A model generated the notes under the pieces. The model was given only the letters and a program-made list of their open reading frames with translations. It made no database searches and was not told the origin of the DNA. The translations under genes were made by a program, and so were the position numbers. From Xylogone sp. PMI_703 (Eukaryota; Ascomycota; Leotiomycetes), in contig JAJTUQ010000005.1 in the NCBI GenBank assembly GCA_021399445.1, forward strand, positions 4,278,001 to 4,342,000: 64,000 nt of DNA. The letters are read 5' to 3'. Shown piece after piece: positions 35,921 through 46,997 of this stretch; position 1 is the first letter of the stretch, and every line of letters starts with the position of its first letter.

Positions 35921-35928
35921 ATGTAATG
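35921..35928 (+). promoter_or_regulatory. Start-stop uORF overlapping the main start (ATGTAATG)
   Basis: ATG-TAA at 35921-35926 shares its last A with the next ATG (35926), the first in-frame ATG of the FAM210-like gene. If transcribed, ribosomes would start, stop and face the real start immediately. Confidence 0.45.
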
Positions 35929-36614
35929 TATTTTCTGCGACTTCTTCGGAGGTCTAATATTTTCCCTCCTAGGCTCCAGGAGGCTGGGAAGTCAGCATTC
36001 TCGATACGGTTTCGTAGTGGACGTCGCTTTGAATCAACGGGGTCGGAGCCCTCTGATGTCCAGGCAGCGAAAAGTAGAGAGCGCGCCGAAAGAGTCCTCA
36101 AGCGTGTTCCTAAACCTTTGCGCAAGTACACCGATGGATTGAGAAATGCACCAGTCTCGCACGTAGTCGCTTTCCTTATTTTGCACGAGTTGACTGCCAT
36201 TGTTCCACTCGTGGGTCTTGCCAGCCTCTTCCATTACACACAATGGCTTCCCACTGTATGTATCTGCATGTACCTCGTTGAATCGTCCTTGTCCCTTAGC
36301 TGTACTGACATATGCAGTCCTTCACCAATTCTGAATATATTTCCCAAGGTACAGAGAGGTTTGGACGATACTTCCGACGAAAAGGCTGGTTTGGCTTCTC
36401 GAACGAGGAACAAGAAGGCAACACAAGTGGCTCGAGGCTTAACGGGAATGGGACAAGAATACTTGTTGAAGTTGCTACAGCTTACGCCATAACTAAGGTT
36501 CTGCTCCCAGCTCGTATTATACTCAGTGTATGGGCCACACCTTGGTTTGCTAGGGTGTTTATTGGAAAAATAGGCGGAGGAATAAAGAAACTGTTTGGAA
36601 GGAGTGCGACCTAG
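35926..36614 (+). CDS. Mitochondrial membrane protein, DUF1279/FAM210-like
   Basis: Probable mitochondrial inner-membrane protein of the DUF1279 (FAM210A/B) type. Molecular role in fungi unclear; animal FAM210 supports mitochondrial translation. Exons are 35926-36255 and 36318-36614, 208 residues. The N-terminus is an Arg-rich presequence (MYFLRLLRRSN, SIRFRSGRRFEST). An amphipathic segment (VLKRVPKPLRKYTDGLRNAP) precedes the conserved membrane helix VVAFLILHELTAIVPLVGLASLFHYTQWLP. After the splice come RFGRYFRRKGWFG and a second region ILVEVATAYAITKVLLPARIILSVWATPWFA, ending basic (KKLFGRSAT). The frame stays open upstream to a GTG at 35833 (about 31 codons, itself Arg/hydrophobic), so non-ATG initiation of a longer form is possible. 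Confidence 0.82.
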
Positions 36615-36898
36615 ATGTTATTATAGAGACTGGAGTGGGGGACTTTAGAGCAAATATTCAAGTGACCTTCTGGATTATACTCAAACAGATGGTCAGAGGA
36701 GATGCATTAAAGGCCACTTAAAAGTTGTTATACTCTACCAGGATATCTGCCGCTGGGGTGCAGTCAACTATGGTCAATATCACAATCCATATTTTGGTCA
36801 AATGTATGGTAAACTTTTATTTTTATTCTTTAGGTCGTTACTCTAATTTTTCCGCAGAATCTATCCCAAGGATCATGTCAGATACCCGTCAAGATGAT

Positions 36899-37637
36899 CT
36901 ATTTCTCATAGATCCAGTCGTGTTGGGCGGACTTCCAGGAGACGACTTCGCCATCCTTGAACCAAAGAGCAATCTCCTTCTTGGCGCTCTCGACGCTGTC
37001 GGAGCCGTGGCAGACGTTCCGTCCAACGTCAATGGCATAGTCACCACGGATGGTGCCTGGGGCGGAAGCCAAGGGGTTGGTGGCACCGAGGAGGGCTGAA
37101 AAGGAAGAGGGTCAGTCAGTGGAAGTAATCACAGAGTATGAACTGATACTTACTGCGGCCAGTCTTGACAGCATCACGTCCCTCCCAGACCATAGCACAG
37201 ATTGGTCCACTGCCCATGTCTACACATTGTTAGAGGAATGGATTTATTGTATAACGTCGAGTGGTTCTTACACTTGATGAGTCCTGGGAAGAAAGGCTTG
37301 CCTGCGAGATCGGCATCTGTTATTGATTAGCATTAGGCCTGCTGTCGAGGAAAAGCAACCATTCCACTTACAGTGCTTCTCGAGGTGCTCTTGGCTGGCC
37401 TGCATCAACTTGATAGCAACGAGCTTGAAACCCCTGCTCTCGAATCTGGTGATGATAGGACCAACAAGTCCACGCTGAATAGCTATTTAGCCTTTTGCTT
37501 TGAGGTTATAGCTCGATGGGTTGTATCCTACCTGGACGCCATCTGGCTTGATAGCAATGAAGCTAAGAAAATGTTAATTTCACCGCTCAACTTTTTGTTG
37601 GAGGAGTTGGCTAAACTTACGTTTGTTCGTCAGACAT
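36899..37637 (-). CDS. NDK1: Nucleoside diphosphate kinase NDK1
   Basis: Transfers the gamma-phosphate from ATP to other NDPs through a phospho-histidine. Six exons on the minus strand: 37637-37621, 37562-37532, 37474-37372, 37316-37272, 37219-37154 and 37095-36899. All phases agree, giving 152 residues, the exact usual length. The first exon has only 17 nt (MSDEQT). Motifs are [73 protein letters not shown] and the active-site NVCHGSDS with His117, then the C-terminal WIYEK typical of fungal/animal NDKs. The gene is unusually intron-dense for its size. Tail-to-tail with the FAM210-like gene (284 bp) and divergent from the RAD9-like gene. Confidence 0.97.
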
Positions 37638-38370
37638 GGTGTCGTCGTGTAATCTGGCTGCTTCTTCTCGATGTTTTGCGGATGCTCTCAGATAAGCTTG
37701 AGTCTTTGCACTCAGGTGTTTATAAACGGGAGGATCTTGGTGTTGTGCTTCGCTGGACTGATCCATTTAAATGGCATTTCGTGGTGGTTTTTCGTGCCTT
37801 ACCCCTCCTAGTGGGGGCTTTTGTGGCTATATGTGGATTAGCTGCTTGAGAAGCAGTAATGCCTCAGGCACAAAAGATCATTTAGCTTAACAACATGTGA
37901 TTAGTTGATGATGGGCTTGAGCAGTGTGGTATTGAACTCGTAGCCTATTGGATTGTAGCATGCTAATTATAAGAGCTCTACCTTGCGCGCTACAGAATAC
38001 TCATCAAGTTGACTAGAAGACAATCAAATATATAACTGCAGTATTAGCCTTAGGAGACACGTCAAATAGTAATTGAAAGATTGGTGGATTAGATCTTTAT
38101 CTATGATGACTGGTAACTCTTAAATCTGCTTCCACGGTGGAAGTCTCACAGGGAAAGGAGATATTGCGGGTTTTCTCGAATGTGGTGTAAGTGAAGAGTG
38201 CATAGGTGGAGCCACGTGAGCGCGAATCATGTGCTCACGCGTCCGCCCCGCATCGGGGTAATTGAACTCGCGTTAATTAATTACCTCCAGCGTCTTTTCG
38301 TCTTTGTGCTAGATTCAACCTTCAGATGCACATGGACAGATGTATTTGATACACAACAATCAACGGTAAT
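37638..38370. promoter_or_regulatory. Divergent promoter NDK1 / RAD9-like, with MCB and E-box
   Basis: 733 bp. Near the plus-strand gene lie CACGTG (38213-38218), a MluI cell-cycle box ACGCGT (38237-38242) and an inverted repeat CCCCG-cat-CGGGG (38246-38258), all 110-160 bp before the ATG at 38371. A tRNA-like remnant on the minus strand occupies about 37925-37995. Confidence 0.5.
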
Positions 38371-41300
38371 ATGTCGCAATGGGACACTCAGAGATGTCTG
38401 ATGCTCCAAAAGGAAATCCTCTCGGTACACAATTCCCGTGTCCTAAGCTGTGTGCCGGGATGGCACTGACCAGTTATATAGAGTCCCAGGGCTGATATCA
38501 ATTCCACGCGAGGCGACATTGAAGTTCGCGTCTTTTCTCTCAAAAATGTTCCATCGGCCAGTTCCCTAGAGAAGGTATGCGCTGATGCACCGAGCTTAGT
38601 TGCGGCGGCGACTGGAACACAAAGTTCTCATCTAGAGGCCTATACAATCCAATTTGGTCGCCCGCCCGGCCTTGCATTTGCAGATGGCCCTCATCGATCC
38701 CTTGAATACACCACACACCTAGCTCCGGCTCTCTCTGATGACAAGGCAGAACATTTGGGTTTCAACAGATCCGACAAAACCGGATTTTCCACACAACTAT
38801 CAGCAGTTGCGACGCACGGGCGTGGTCCAACAATGTCGGAAGCAAGCCAGACCAGCAATAGCTCCCTTACCCAAAAGAATCCGGATTATGTCTACGCACA
38901 GTTCAATAACTTTGGCAACTTAGTACAAAAGGAATTGGGTCCCCTCAATGATGACGGAAGTTCCGATAATGAAGGCACACCAGCTACGTTTCATGTTAGA
39001 GCGTCACAAGCATCAACTTTCCATGCTTCGGCACGTAACCAGTCCCCACCACATACGTATGATGAAGACGACACTGGTCACGTCAACTTGGGTGCATTTA
39101 CCACTGTAGATGCTAGTCATGGAGTCCTCGATCCAGAGTCTGAGGATGCTGGTCAACTGGAGCCTCAAACACCGGCGTTACCTACAAACCCTTTCAGACA
39201 AAAAGGAAGTGTCCTTAAGGGCTTCGAGTTATTTGGGGCGACGCAGCCATCCTCTGTTGGTCGATATGTAGCAAGCCCAACTTCCTCTCGTCCATCACCC
39301 GACGTGTACAGCGTGCCCCTTTCACCTCGGCGAATAGCGTCTTCTCCACTGGCAAGAGTACATGGTGGGACACCAGGGTCAGAATTAAAAAGCAATCGCG
39401 AGGGGCCATTTTTCGGATCAAATTTAAATGTTGTATCATCAGATCCAGCAGACAATAGTACCGCGCCAGCTGAAAACCGTGTACCTTCACCGGCTTCACA
39501 CGCGGGTCTATTTAGGTCGACGAGACAGCCTCGAAGTACCTATGTTCCTCTCAAAGAATCACAAGAAAGGCGACAAAAGGAGAATCGTACCTCCGCCGAC
39601 AGAGGTGGTAGCGATGAGTCAGATTCGGACTTCGAAACCAGGATCAGAAAGAATGTACGGAGAAAGGCAAAGGAAAAAGATATTCAGAGGGAGCTCGCAG
39701 CTGTTGAACTCCAACGGCCAGACTCCTCTGACAGGCGTAGATCTTCTGCCTCAGGCGTGATCGAGATACCCTCTACAGGTCGACGACACCGTGCTATGAG
39801 CGAAGAAGATCCTCAAGCAGGGAATGATGCCGATACGCGAGATGATGATCCAGTCATTATAGACTCTCAACCTCCTCCCAAATCTTCCGAAGTCATTGCA
39901 GATAGTTCGCCGTTTGGAGTGATAAGACCACCCCTCAAAGCTTTGCAAGAACTACCTAGTCAAGGTTCTAATGTCACGACCCAGTCTCCTGGTTTACCGT
40001 CACATTCGCAAAATGAGGGCGTTCCAGACCTTGCGCTAAACTCTCAAATACGGGAAAGCTCTAGTGATCCTGCGGGCCCTGAATCACCTACACAGGAAGA
40101 AAGCTTGCCTTTGCAAGAATTTCCAAGAAGTTCCAGAACTTTTCAGACACCAATATCTAAAAGCGTCGTTCCACTTTCGGATCCTGCTGATGGTAGGGTC
40201 CCTGAGACTAGTCCTGTAGATGACCGGATACGTCCTCTGACAGAGATAGCTTCGATTTCTTTTACGGGGGAAATAGAATTAGAGCATATCCCTTGCTTAA
40301 CTCAGGACTCTGAATTTGAAAATGCCATCAAGTCTGACGGGCGCACTGCCTCGCAGGCAGTATCTACAGAAAAAGTAGATGCCGTAAGAAGAAATGCTGC
40401 CGTTGAACGAATGGACTCGACCATAAGTGTACGCAGTGAACAGAGAGATTTGACAATTCAAGGGGCTACGGTGAGCGAGGATCTGGAAGCCGGAAAGCAA
40501 TCATCAAGGCGGAAGAGTGCTCTAAAATCCGGCAACCGAAAAAGAAGACGTGGATCTACTGCCAGTTCTGAGGAGTCTTCTAAGAAGCTAAGGTTCACCA
40601 AAGATGACCGTCCTGGTGAAAACTCGGGGAAGGCATACACCATTGGCCTAGTAACTACAGGAATCCCTACACCTAACTCTGAAGTCAAGCAAGTTTTGGG
40701 AGAAGCTCCAACTACACCGCTAGGCTCCAAGAGATCAAGGTCCAGATCAAGGATTCGGGGCTTTACTGCCTCAACTTCTCCTAAACGTTCCTCCAAGCGG
40801 CTATCAGTTGTCGAAAATACGTCAAGGGGAGATGGTGGATCTGGGTCTCTATCTAGACATGGGTCTGCTACATTAGAGGAAAACCATGGAGCAATCAAAG
40901 ATACCGACAATCAGGAGCAAAGAGGCCTGAATGAAATTGCAAATGCGCCAGAAATACGACCAAAGCTTCCCAAAGGATGGTCATACGCCGATGAGGAGCC
41001 TACGGAAGAGTCTTTTAGATCCCCTGGACAACCTGTGACTGCTAGGAAACACGGAGAATTCCTTTTCAAAAACATGGCCTTTGCTGTATCTTACGTTAAG
41101 AAGCCGAAAGAAAAGGATTCTATTTCCAATCTAATTGCACAGCAGGGTGGAAGAATTCTAGAAGATGGTTTTGAATGTCTATTTGAGCTTCCTCTACCGT
41201 CTACAATGGCAGGGTCGCTATATAATGGGACTGAAGACCAACTGACCCTAACACCTTTTGCAAAATCTCTGGGCTTTGCGGCTCTAATTGCAGACGAACA

Positions 41301-41928
41301 TTCTAGGAAGGCTAAATACATGCAAGCATTGGCACTAGGCCTTCCATGCATTTCTGGGCGTTGGATTTTGGCGTGCGTCGAAAAGGGGGTAGTCTTAGAC
41401 TGGGCACCCTATCTTCTTTGTGCTGGACAGTCCTCGTTCCTTGGTGGTGCACTACGTAGTCGCATTCTTCAACCATACCCAGCAGTGGAGGCCAAGTTTT
41501 CAATAATATTTGAGAAGAGAACGAAGATATTTGAATCTAAATCTATTTTGATGGTAGTCGGGAAAAATCGTGATGAGAAACGAAAAACATACGTTTTTTT
41601 GACTCGTGTTTTGGGACCGTCACGGCTTGCACTTATAGCAGACGTAGCTCAAGCAAAAAGGCGATTACTTGAAACGGCAACCGAAGAATGTGGATGGGAT
41701 TGGGTGTATGTGGATAGTGAGAAGGAAGCTGGAAGAAACGCGATATTTGAATCGAAGAATGATATGAGCGGTACTGAAAGCACTCGAGGTGGTGGGAAAA
41801 GTTCGCGCAAACGGAAGAATGCCTCCTCACCGACTGCACAGAGTCATACTACCGTCCCAAATAATATACTAATTATCAACGATGAGACTATTATACAGAG
41901 TCTCATATTAGGACAGTTGGTTGAGTAA
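38371..41928 (+). CDS. DNA-damage checkpoint mediator, Rad9/Crb2/53BP1-like (tandem BRCT)
   Basis: Large chromatin adaptor expected to recruit the effector kinase (Rad53/Chk1) after damage. Exons are 38371-38424 and 38482-41928 (57-nt intron), 1166 residues. The start MSQWDTQRCLMLQKEILS is phase-compatible with the acceptor at 38481. A downstream ATG in another frame was rejected because it does not join. Most of the protein is disordered and Ser/Pro/Glu-rich with many SQ/TQ sites (ATM/ATR-type targets) and basic runs (SGNRKRRRG). The C-terminal tandem BRCT region starts about residue 875 (GEFLFKNMAFAVSY, GGRILEDGFECLFEL) and continues with GLPCISGRWILACVEKG and SSFLGGALRSRIL, then KSILMVVGK, LGPSRLALIADV and CGWDWVYVDSEKE. 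A Tudor domain is not obvious by eye. Confidence 0.87.
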
Positions 41929-42303
41929 ACCATCTTGGCAAGAACAAGCCACGCTCTGTCCGAAAATAGATCTCATAATGTAAGATACGAAGTAGGGTTG
42001 TAAAATAATATGGGTGGGGCTTGAGTTTACATAGCGTCATATGGGGCTGAAACTGGTATTTTGGGTGAGAGGCTTCACTAGGAAGGGCATGGTTATACTG
42101 AGGAACTTGGGACAGATGTGGGAAGAATAAAACTAGCTCTGGTCATAAAAAATTTAAAGGTCTATCTACGCTCTTAGTCCCTGTCTTATGAAACTAATCG
42201 TGATATTCTAGCCTGAAATCTCTATAGCCTAGCAAGCGGCGAAGCGCTCTCTATCATTCGTACTAAGTTCGTGTATGTTATTCATGATATCATTAATCTT
42301 TCC
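41929..42303. other. Convergent intergenic region, no gene seen
   Basis: 375 bp between the RAD9-like and chitinase 3' ends. AT-rich, nothing recognised. Confidence 0.5.
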
Positions 42304-43367
42304 TTACTCCTCAAGGCTACCATCTGTGAAGTATTCAAACTCCGCTGGTGTAGGTGCTTCTTTACTATCATTTCCATCAATCAGATCGGTTTTCTTTTCC
42401 TGGGATATAGTTGTGGCTGGTAACCCCTGAGCTGGAGATAGTCCATTTCTAACATGTTTTGTCATGAACTCAGCCCATTCCCAAGGTCTTTGAGTATCAC
42501 CAGGCAGCGAATTAAAATATTCCCATCCCATAACACCCCCAAAGCTCGGGTACCTGCTCTTAAGAACTGCCAACACCCCCTGCAATATCTCGAAGGGGAC
42601 CCAACCAGAACCATTACTCGGATTCGTTACCACTCCTGCGACTATTTTCTCAGCAGGCCATCCCCTCATGATCATTAAGTCGTAAACCGAAGTTGTATGG
42701 AGGTCTCCCCATCCACAGTAAAATTGCGTGTTATACCAGGCAATGCTCTTCCCCCGCATCACCTCCAAAGCCTCATAACTGAAACCACTTAAGTTATGTT
42801 CCTTCTTGTCAGATATCAAGGCTGCAGCGACTGGGGCCAGTGTGATGATAAAAGCTTCGCCGAAATCCAATTTCAGTCTATCAATCAAACGAATTATGCC
42901 ACCCAACGACATATCTTCTTCAACATCTAAATCCAATCCATTCAGACCCTTTTGTCTTATCAGGTCCCGTAGAGGTTGGTAATATGCTTCGAATGTCTCT
43001 TCATCCTTGTCCAGCCTCGTAAAAGATCCCTTCGCGGCCCCTCCCAGCATACCCATTACTTTAATGCCGGATGCCTGGAGGATCCGTAACTCAGCCCATA
43101 GTGTCAAGTACCGAGGATCTGAAGGTGCATCGTCATTCTATATAAATTCTCAATATGTGGCATGGTAATAACATATATTATAGTACTTACAAGAGTTATA
43201 TTCCCGGGTGGATCGTTGAGATGTATCGCGGCGACATTAAGGTGTGTCACTGCGATGTTGGGCTGCGTTATTATCGGAAGGATTGATATTGGTTTGCCAT
43301 CTTTACTATGCAGTGTCTGATAATATATGACAACCCGCGGTAGTAAGGAGGATGGTATTGGAGGCAT
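42304..43367 (-). CDS. Class III-type GH18 chitinase-like protein, no signal peptide
   Basis: Glycoside hydrolase 18 fold, expected to act on chitin or related N-acetylglucosamine polymers. Exons are 43367-43191 and 43137-42304, 336 residues. The start MPPIPSSLLPRVVIYYQTLH begins directly at the first beta-strand, so there is no secretion signal; the product should stay in the cell or leave unconventionally. Motifs are VIYYQT (strand 1), NVAAIHLND, VMGMLGGAAKGSF, the catalytic LDLDVEED (D128, D130, E132), IAWYNTQFYCGWG, and GVMGWEYFNSLPG with the conserved Trp of the last strand. The C-terminal ~50 residues are polar. Divergent from the metallophosphoesterase (337 bp). An upstream ATG pair at about 43567-43572 opens a different frame and was not used. 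Confidence 0.88.
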
Positions 43368-43704
43368 TGAGCGGTGATCTTGGAGTGCTACTTGAACTTC
43401 TCTGGACACGAGGCTGAGATCGGGTTGTGGCAGCGGGCGCTGATCTCATTGGACGGTCGTCCTTGCTACCCCTGTAGCCGGTACTACCTCCCAACCTTCC
43501 ATCATGATCAAGCGTTCCAAGATGCTTAACATCTTTACTTAGTATCCCTTCAATCCTAGTGATATTCATCATATGGCATCTTCAAGAAATACAACCCAAT
43601 GCTGGCGCTTGCAGATACGATGTAAAACTATCCTTCACATTTGCATCAGGGAGTGTTTTTCCAATCACATGTGTCTCACGAACCCCAAATAGGTGTTCAT
43701 TAAT
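43368..43704. promoter_or_regulatory. Shared divergent promoter chitinase / metallophosphoesterase
   Basis: 337 bp between ATGs. A minus-strand ORF (43306-43572) overlaps it in another frame and has no recognisable domain. Confidence 0.4.
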
Positions 43705-44927
43705 ATGGGGTTACTCCCTAGCACCAGGGGATCTAATCTGTACTTCAACGTCTTTCTAGGGTTAATCATCGTTACGGTGTGGTTTTATTCAGCCTCGATC
43801 TTCTCGTTAAAGGACAAGAGGCCATACCTACGTCTTGATAGAGATGCTTCATTCAAGATAGCCATATTCTCAGACCTTCACTATGGAGAAGAAGAGCATG
43901 ACTGGGGCATCACGCAGGATATTAGCTCAACAAAGGTCATGGCGGCAATACTTGATTATGAAACCCCTGACCTTGTGGTTTTCGATGGTATGAGATTTAA
44001 ATACTATATTTGATCATTCTGACACTACGTATAGGTGATTTGATTACTGGTGAAAATACATTCCGTGAGAATTCCAGTAATTACATAAACGTCATAACCA
44101 AGAGTCTCGTTGATAGAGGCGTCCCGTGGGCAAGCACCTATGGAAATCATGATTCTAAGTTTAACTTATCTCGCGAAGCTATTTTCGCAGCGGAGTCCAG
44201 GTTTAGCCTATCATATACTCAACATTCACCTCCTAATCTTCCAGGAGTATCCAACTATTACCTACTTATCTACCCTGCCAGCCCCTTACCGAACGATGAG
44301 CATGTCCCCGTCGCAGTCTTATGGTTCTTTGACAGTAGAGGAGGTGCGAAATACCAGCAGCAGCCAGCAGATGTAGACTCAATCCCCAATTGGGTTGACC
44401 CTGCTGTTGCTTCCTGGTTTCGTGATGAGCAGATAAAGCTTCAGAAGCGATATGGCGGGGAACTCCCATCCCTTGCATTTGTTCATATACCTGTCTCTGC
44501 GTTCCTGGATCTTCAAGACTCTAATGACATGGTCTCTGAGCATTTTCCAGGTCTTAATGCAGATTTTCCCCTTGCTTTCCAAGGTGACAATGGAGAAGAC
44601 CGCGAATTCATGCAGGCTTTAGTGGATACGCCAAAATTGCATTCAGTATATTCTGGTCATGACCATGGTGATTCATGGTGTGGTAACTGGCCAAACTCTG
44701 CACAGGTCACCCCCGGTGTTTCCAAGCCTCACCTCTGCTTCTGCAAGCATACTGGGTACGGAGGTTATGGAACATGGAATCGGGGAAGCAGGATCATCGA
44801 GCTCACTTTCAATGGGAAAATGGATGTCCAGACTTGGGTAAGGATGGAGAACGGCGATATTATAACGCACGTTCATTTGAATAGCACTTATGGAAGTGAT
44901 GTGTACCCTACTACTGATGGAGAGTAA
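43705..44927 (+). CDS. Membrane-anchored calcineurin-like metallophosphoesterase (Dcr2-like)
   Basis: Binuclear-metal phosphoesterase related to Dcr2/PhoD-like purple phosphatases; substrate unknown. Exons are 43705-43987 and 44035-44927, 391 residues. A hydrophobic segment at about 13-31 (YFNVFLGLIIVTVWFYSAS) acts as signal anchor or uncleaved signal, so the catalytic part should face the ER lumen or outside. Metal ligands appear in order: FSDLHYG (D57, H59), FDGDLITGEN (D96, rebuilt by the splice), YGNHD (N132, H133), FVHIPV and SGHDHGDSWC. A cysteine-containing PHLCFCKHTGYGGYG precedes the C-terminus. The GTG a few codons upstream is in frame, but the ATG at 43705 is preferred. Confidence 0.9.
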
Positions 44928-45117
44928 TCATCATTCTGAATTAGGTCTATATCTTCTGTTGTTCTTTTGATGATAAAACCGCAACGCTATTGGAAGATGT
45001 CTGGATATAACTGCATATTTGAATTCGAAGAACTAATTCCCATAATATACGTTAGTAAATGAATAAAAATAGAATTGAGCTTTATGATACAGAAATCTCA
45101 ATAGTGGCAAGAAATAG

Positions 45118-45384
45118 TCACATTTCGAGTGCATGTGGTCTGGAACTTTTAGATACAAGAACGTAAATTTGAATCTCCCACATAGCCTCGGGATCATTAA
45201 GCCGACTTTCTCCTCCCCACACAAAATCGATGCATCTTGCCGGATTCTTGAAGACTGGATACATTAGGCTGAAAACCACAAAATGGCCAATTCCAACCCC
45301 AGGTCGAGCGGAGGAGGCGTCCAAGAACGATTCACCCTGCATAATCGGCGGGAAAGCCCCACGTCCCGAATAAGGTGCACTCAT
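45118..45384 (-). CDS. Hypothetical 88-residue ORF
   Basis: Single-exon ATG-started ORF (MSAPYSGRGAFPPIMQGESF start, SSRPHALEM end), not recognised. One weakly hydrophobic stretch (GHFVVFSLMYPVF), no signal peptide. It sits between two same-strand genes and starts 94 bp from the divergent SDR start, so it could be a real small gene, a remnant or chance. Low confidence. Confidence 0.25.
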   Translation of the reverse strand: MSAPYSGRGAFPPIMQGESFLDASSARPGVGIGHFVVFSLMYPVFKNPARCIDFVWGGESRLNDPEAMWEIQIYVLVSKSSRPHALEM

Positions 45385-45478
45385 GGTTCAAGGCACTTAC
45401 TCGAGATGTACACTTACTTCATGTGTAAATATTCATACTTTACATGAGTTCATAATCAGTGTGTGCTAAATTTTAACA

Positions 45479-46651
45479 ATGACTACGTTTCCAGAATTTG
45501 GGGAGGAGACGACTGGTACTGCTGTGGCAGATGCCTTCTCAAAAGAGATACAAGGCAAAAATGGTTTGTAGAATATCGCTCTGTCTGGTCTAAAATATGT
45601 CTAATAGATTAATAGTTCTCATTGTTGGAGTTAGCCCTAACAGTCTAGGAGAGTCTATGGCTTTGGCTATAGCGAGACATTCTCCTGCATTGCTCATTCT
45701 TGCCTCGAGAACTAAGGAAAAGATCGAAGAAGTGATATCCAAAATCAAAGACTTAGGCTACACTTCACAAATTAAGTCCGTCACGGTAAATCTCTCAGAT
45801 CAGGATTCAATAAGACAAACCGCCAAAGAAATCAATAGTCTGACAACAAAACTCAATATCGTGATCAACAATGCCGCTGTCAACGTTCAAGACCATCAGT
45901 TTACCAAGGAAGGGATAGAACTCCATTTTGGCACAAACCACGTCGGCCTGTTCCTCTTAACAAATCTGCTGATGGAAAATATCAAAAATGCAGCGAAGAC
46001 CGCTCCCAAGGGATCCACACGAATTATCAATGTGACCAGCGCAGGTCATCGACTATCGGCTATACGATTTAGTGATTACAACTTTAAGCTCCCCTATGAG
46101 GAGGTTCCTGAGTCAGAACGCCCACCAGTTGGACTCCCTGCAATGTTCTATAATTATAAAGACCCATACTCTCCATTTTTAGCCTACGGACAGTGCAAAA
46201 CAGCAAATATTTTATTCTCGCTGTATCTTAATGAGCACCTTCAATCCGAAGGTATCCTATCATATAGCACTCATCCGGGCTGTAAGTAAACAGAAATTCA
46301 GATTCCACATATTTACTAAGGCGGTTTAGCTATATGGACCGGTTTAGCTAGGAACCTGGACGAAGAAGCTCAAAAGACCATCCGAGCAACAGGAAAGAAT
46401 TGGAAAACTCAAGATCAAGGATGTGCGACTACCTTGGTAGCAGCTTTTGACCCCGCCTTGAACTGTGAGTTATTTGCTTAACACCGATTCATAACTTGCT
46501 AATAGGCAATCCAGCTTTATCAGATCCTGCAAATAACTACATGTCAGACTGCCAACTTGCACAAGCAGCTGAACATGCAACGAAACAGGAGGCCGCGGAG
46601 CGCCTTTGGAAGCTAAGTGAAGAACTTGTAGGCGAGCAATTCAATCTGTAA
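45479..46651 (+). CDS. Short-chain dehydrogenase/reductase (retinol-dehydrogenase-like)
   Basis: NAD(P)-dependent oxidoreductase of unknown substrate. Exons are 45479-45563, 45616-46281, 46330-46464 and 46506-46651, 343 residues. The N-terminus has a leader MTTFPEFGEETTGTAVADAFSKEIQGKN. The Rossmann motif then reads VLIVGVSPNSLGESMA (a variant of TGxxxGxG, with Ser/Leu in place of two glycines). NNAAVN corresponds to NNAG. Catalytic residues are Ser of NVTSAG and Tyr-x3-Lys in YGQCK (AYGQCKTANILFS). The C-terminal lid HPGSIWTGLARNLDE was chosen from two nearby acceptors because it gives the usual HPG-x-IxT pattern. It opens the accessory block with the sugar porter and P450. Confidence 0.9.
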
Positions 46652-46997
46652 ATGGGCACCTATCACAAGAAGCACGGTACATGCTACATGTTCAGTATAT
46701 AGTATATCCTCAAAAAGGATAGAAATTTTGCTATGATTCTTGGTTACTGATCCACGGACGTGGAGAGCTTCAGGGGTAAAGAATTTAGCGTGCAATGTGG
46801 CCTTGTCTATAGAAAACTCAATATAATCATCACATTATGCATGAGTTCATTCAGCTGTTAAAGCATAGTTTGTCTGCGTTGTATAGTTGTATCCTATCAT
46901 GTTTCGCCCTTGTAGTTCTCCACATTAGAACATCCAAGTTTGATACTCAGAGTCCTCCTGAGCTTATCTGCCTTGTTGAAAGTGAGTATTCTGAAGT
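46652..46997. other. Convergent intergenic region, no gene seen
   Basis: 346 bp between the SDR and sugar-porter 3' ends, AT-rich. Confidence 0.5.

Noticed and set aside
37980..37992. Functional tRNA gene
   Set aside because: Internal promoter-like boxes are present but acceptor and T stems do not base-pair, so it is at most a remnant (kept as a finding).
43306..43572. Minus-strand ORF starting with an ATG pair, possibly an upstream exon of the chitinase
   Set aside because: It is in a different frame from the chitinase and its stop lies inside the chitinase first exon; no splice pair joins it.
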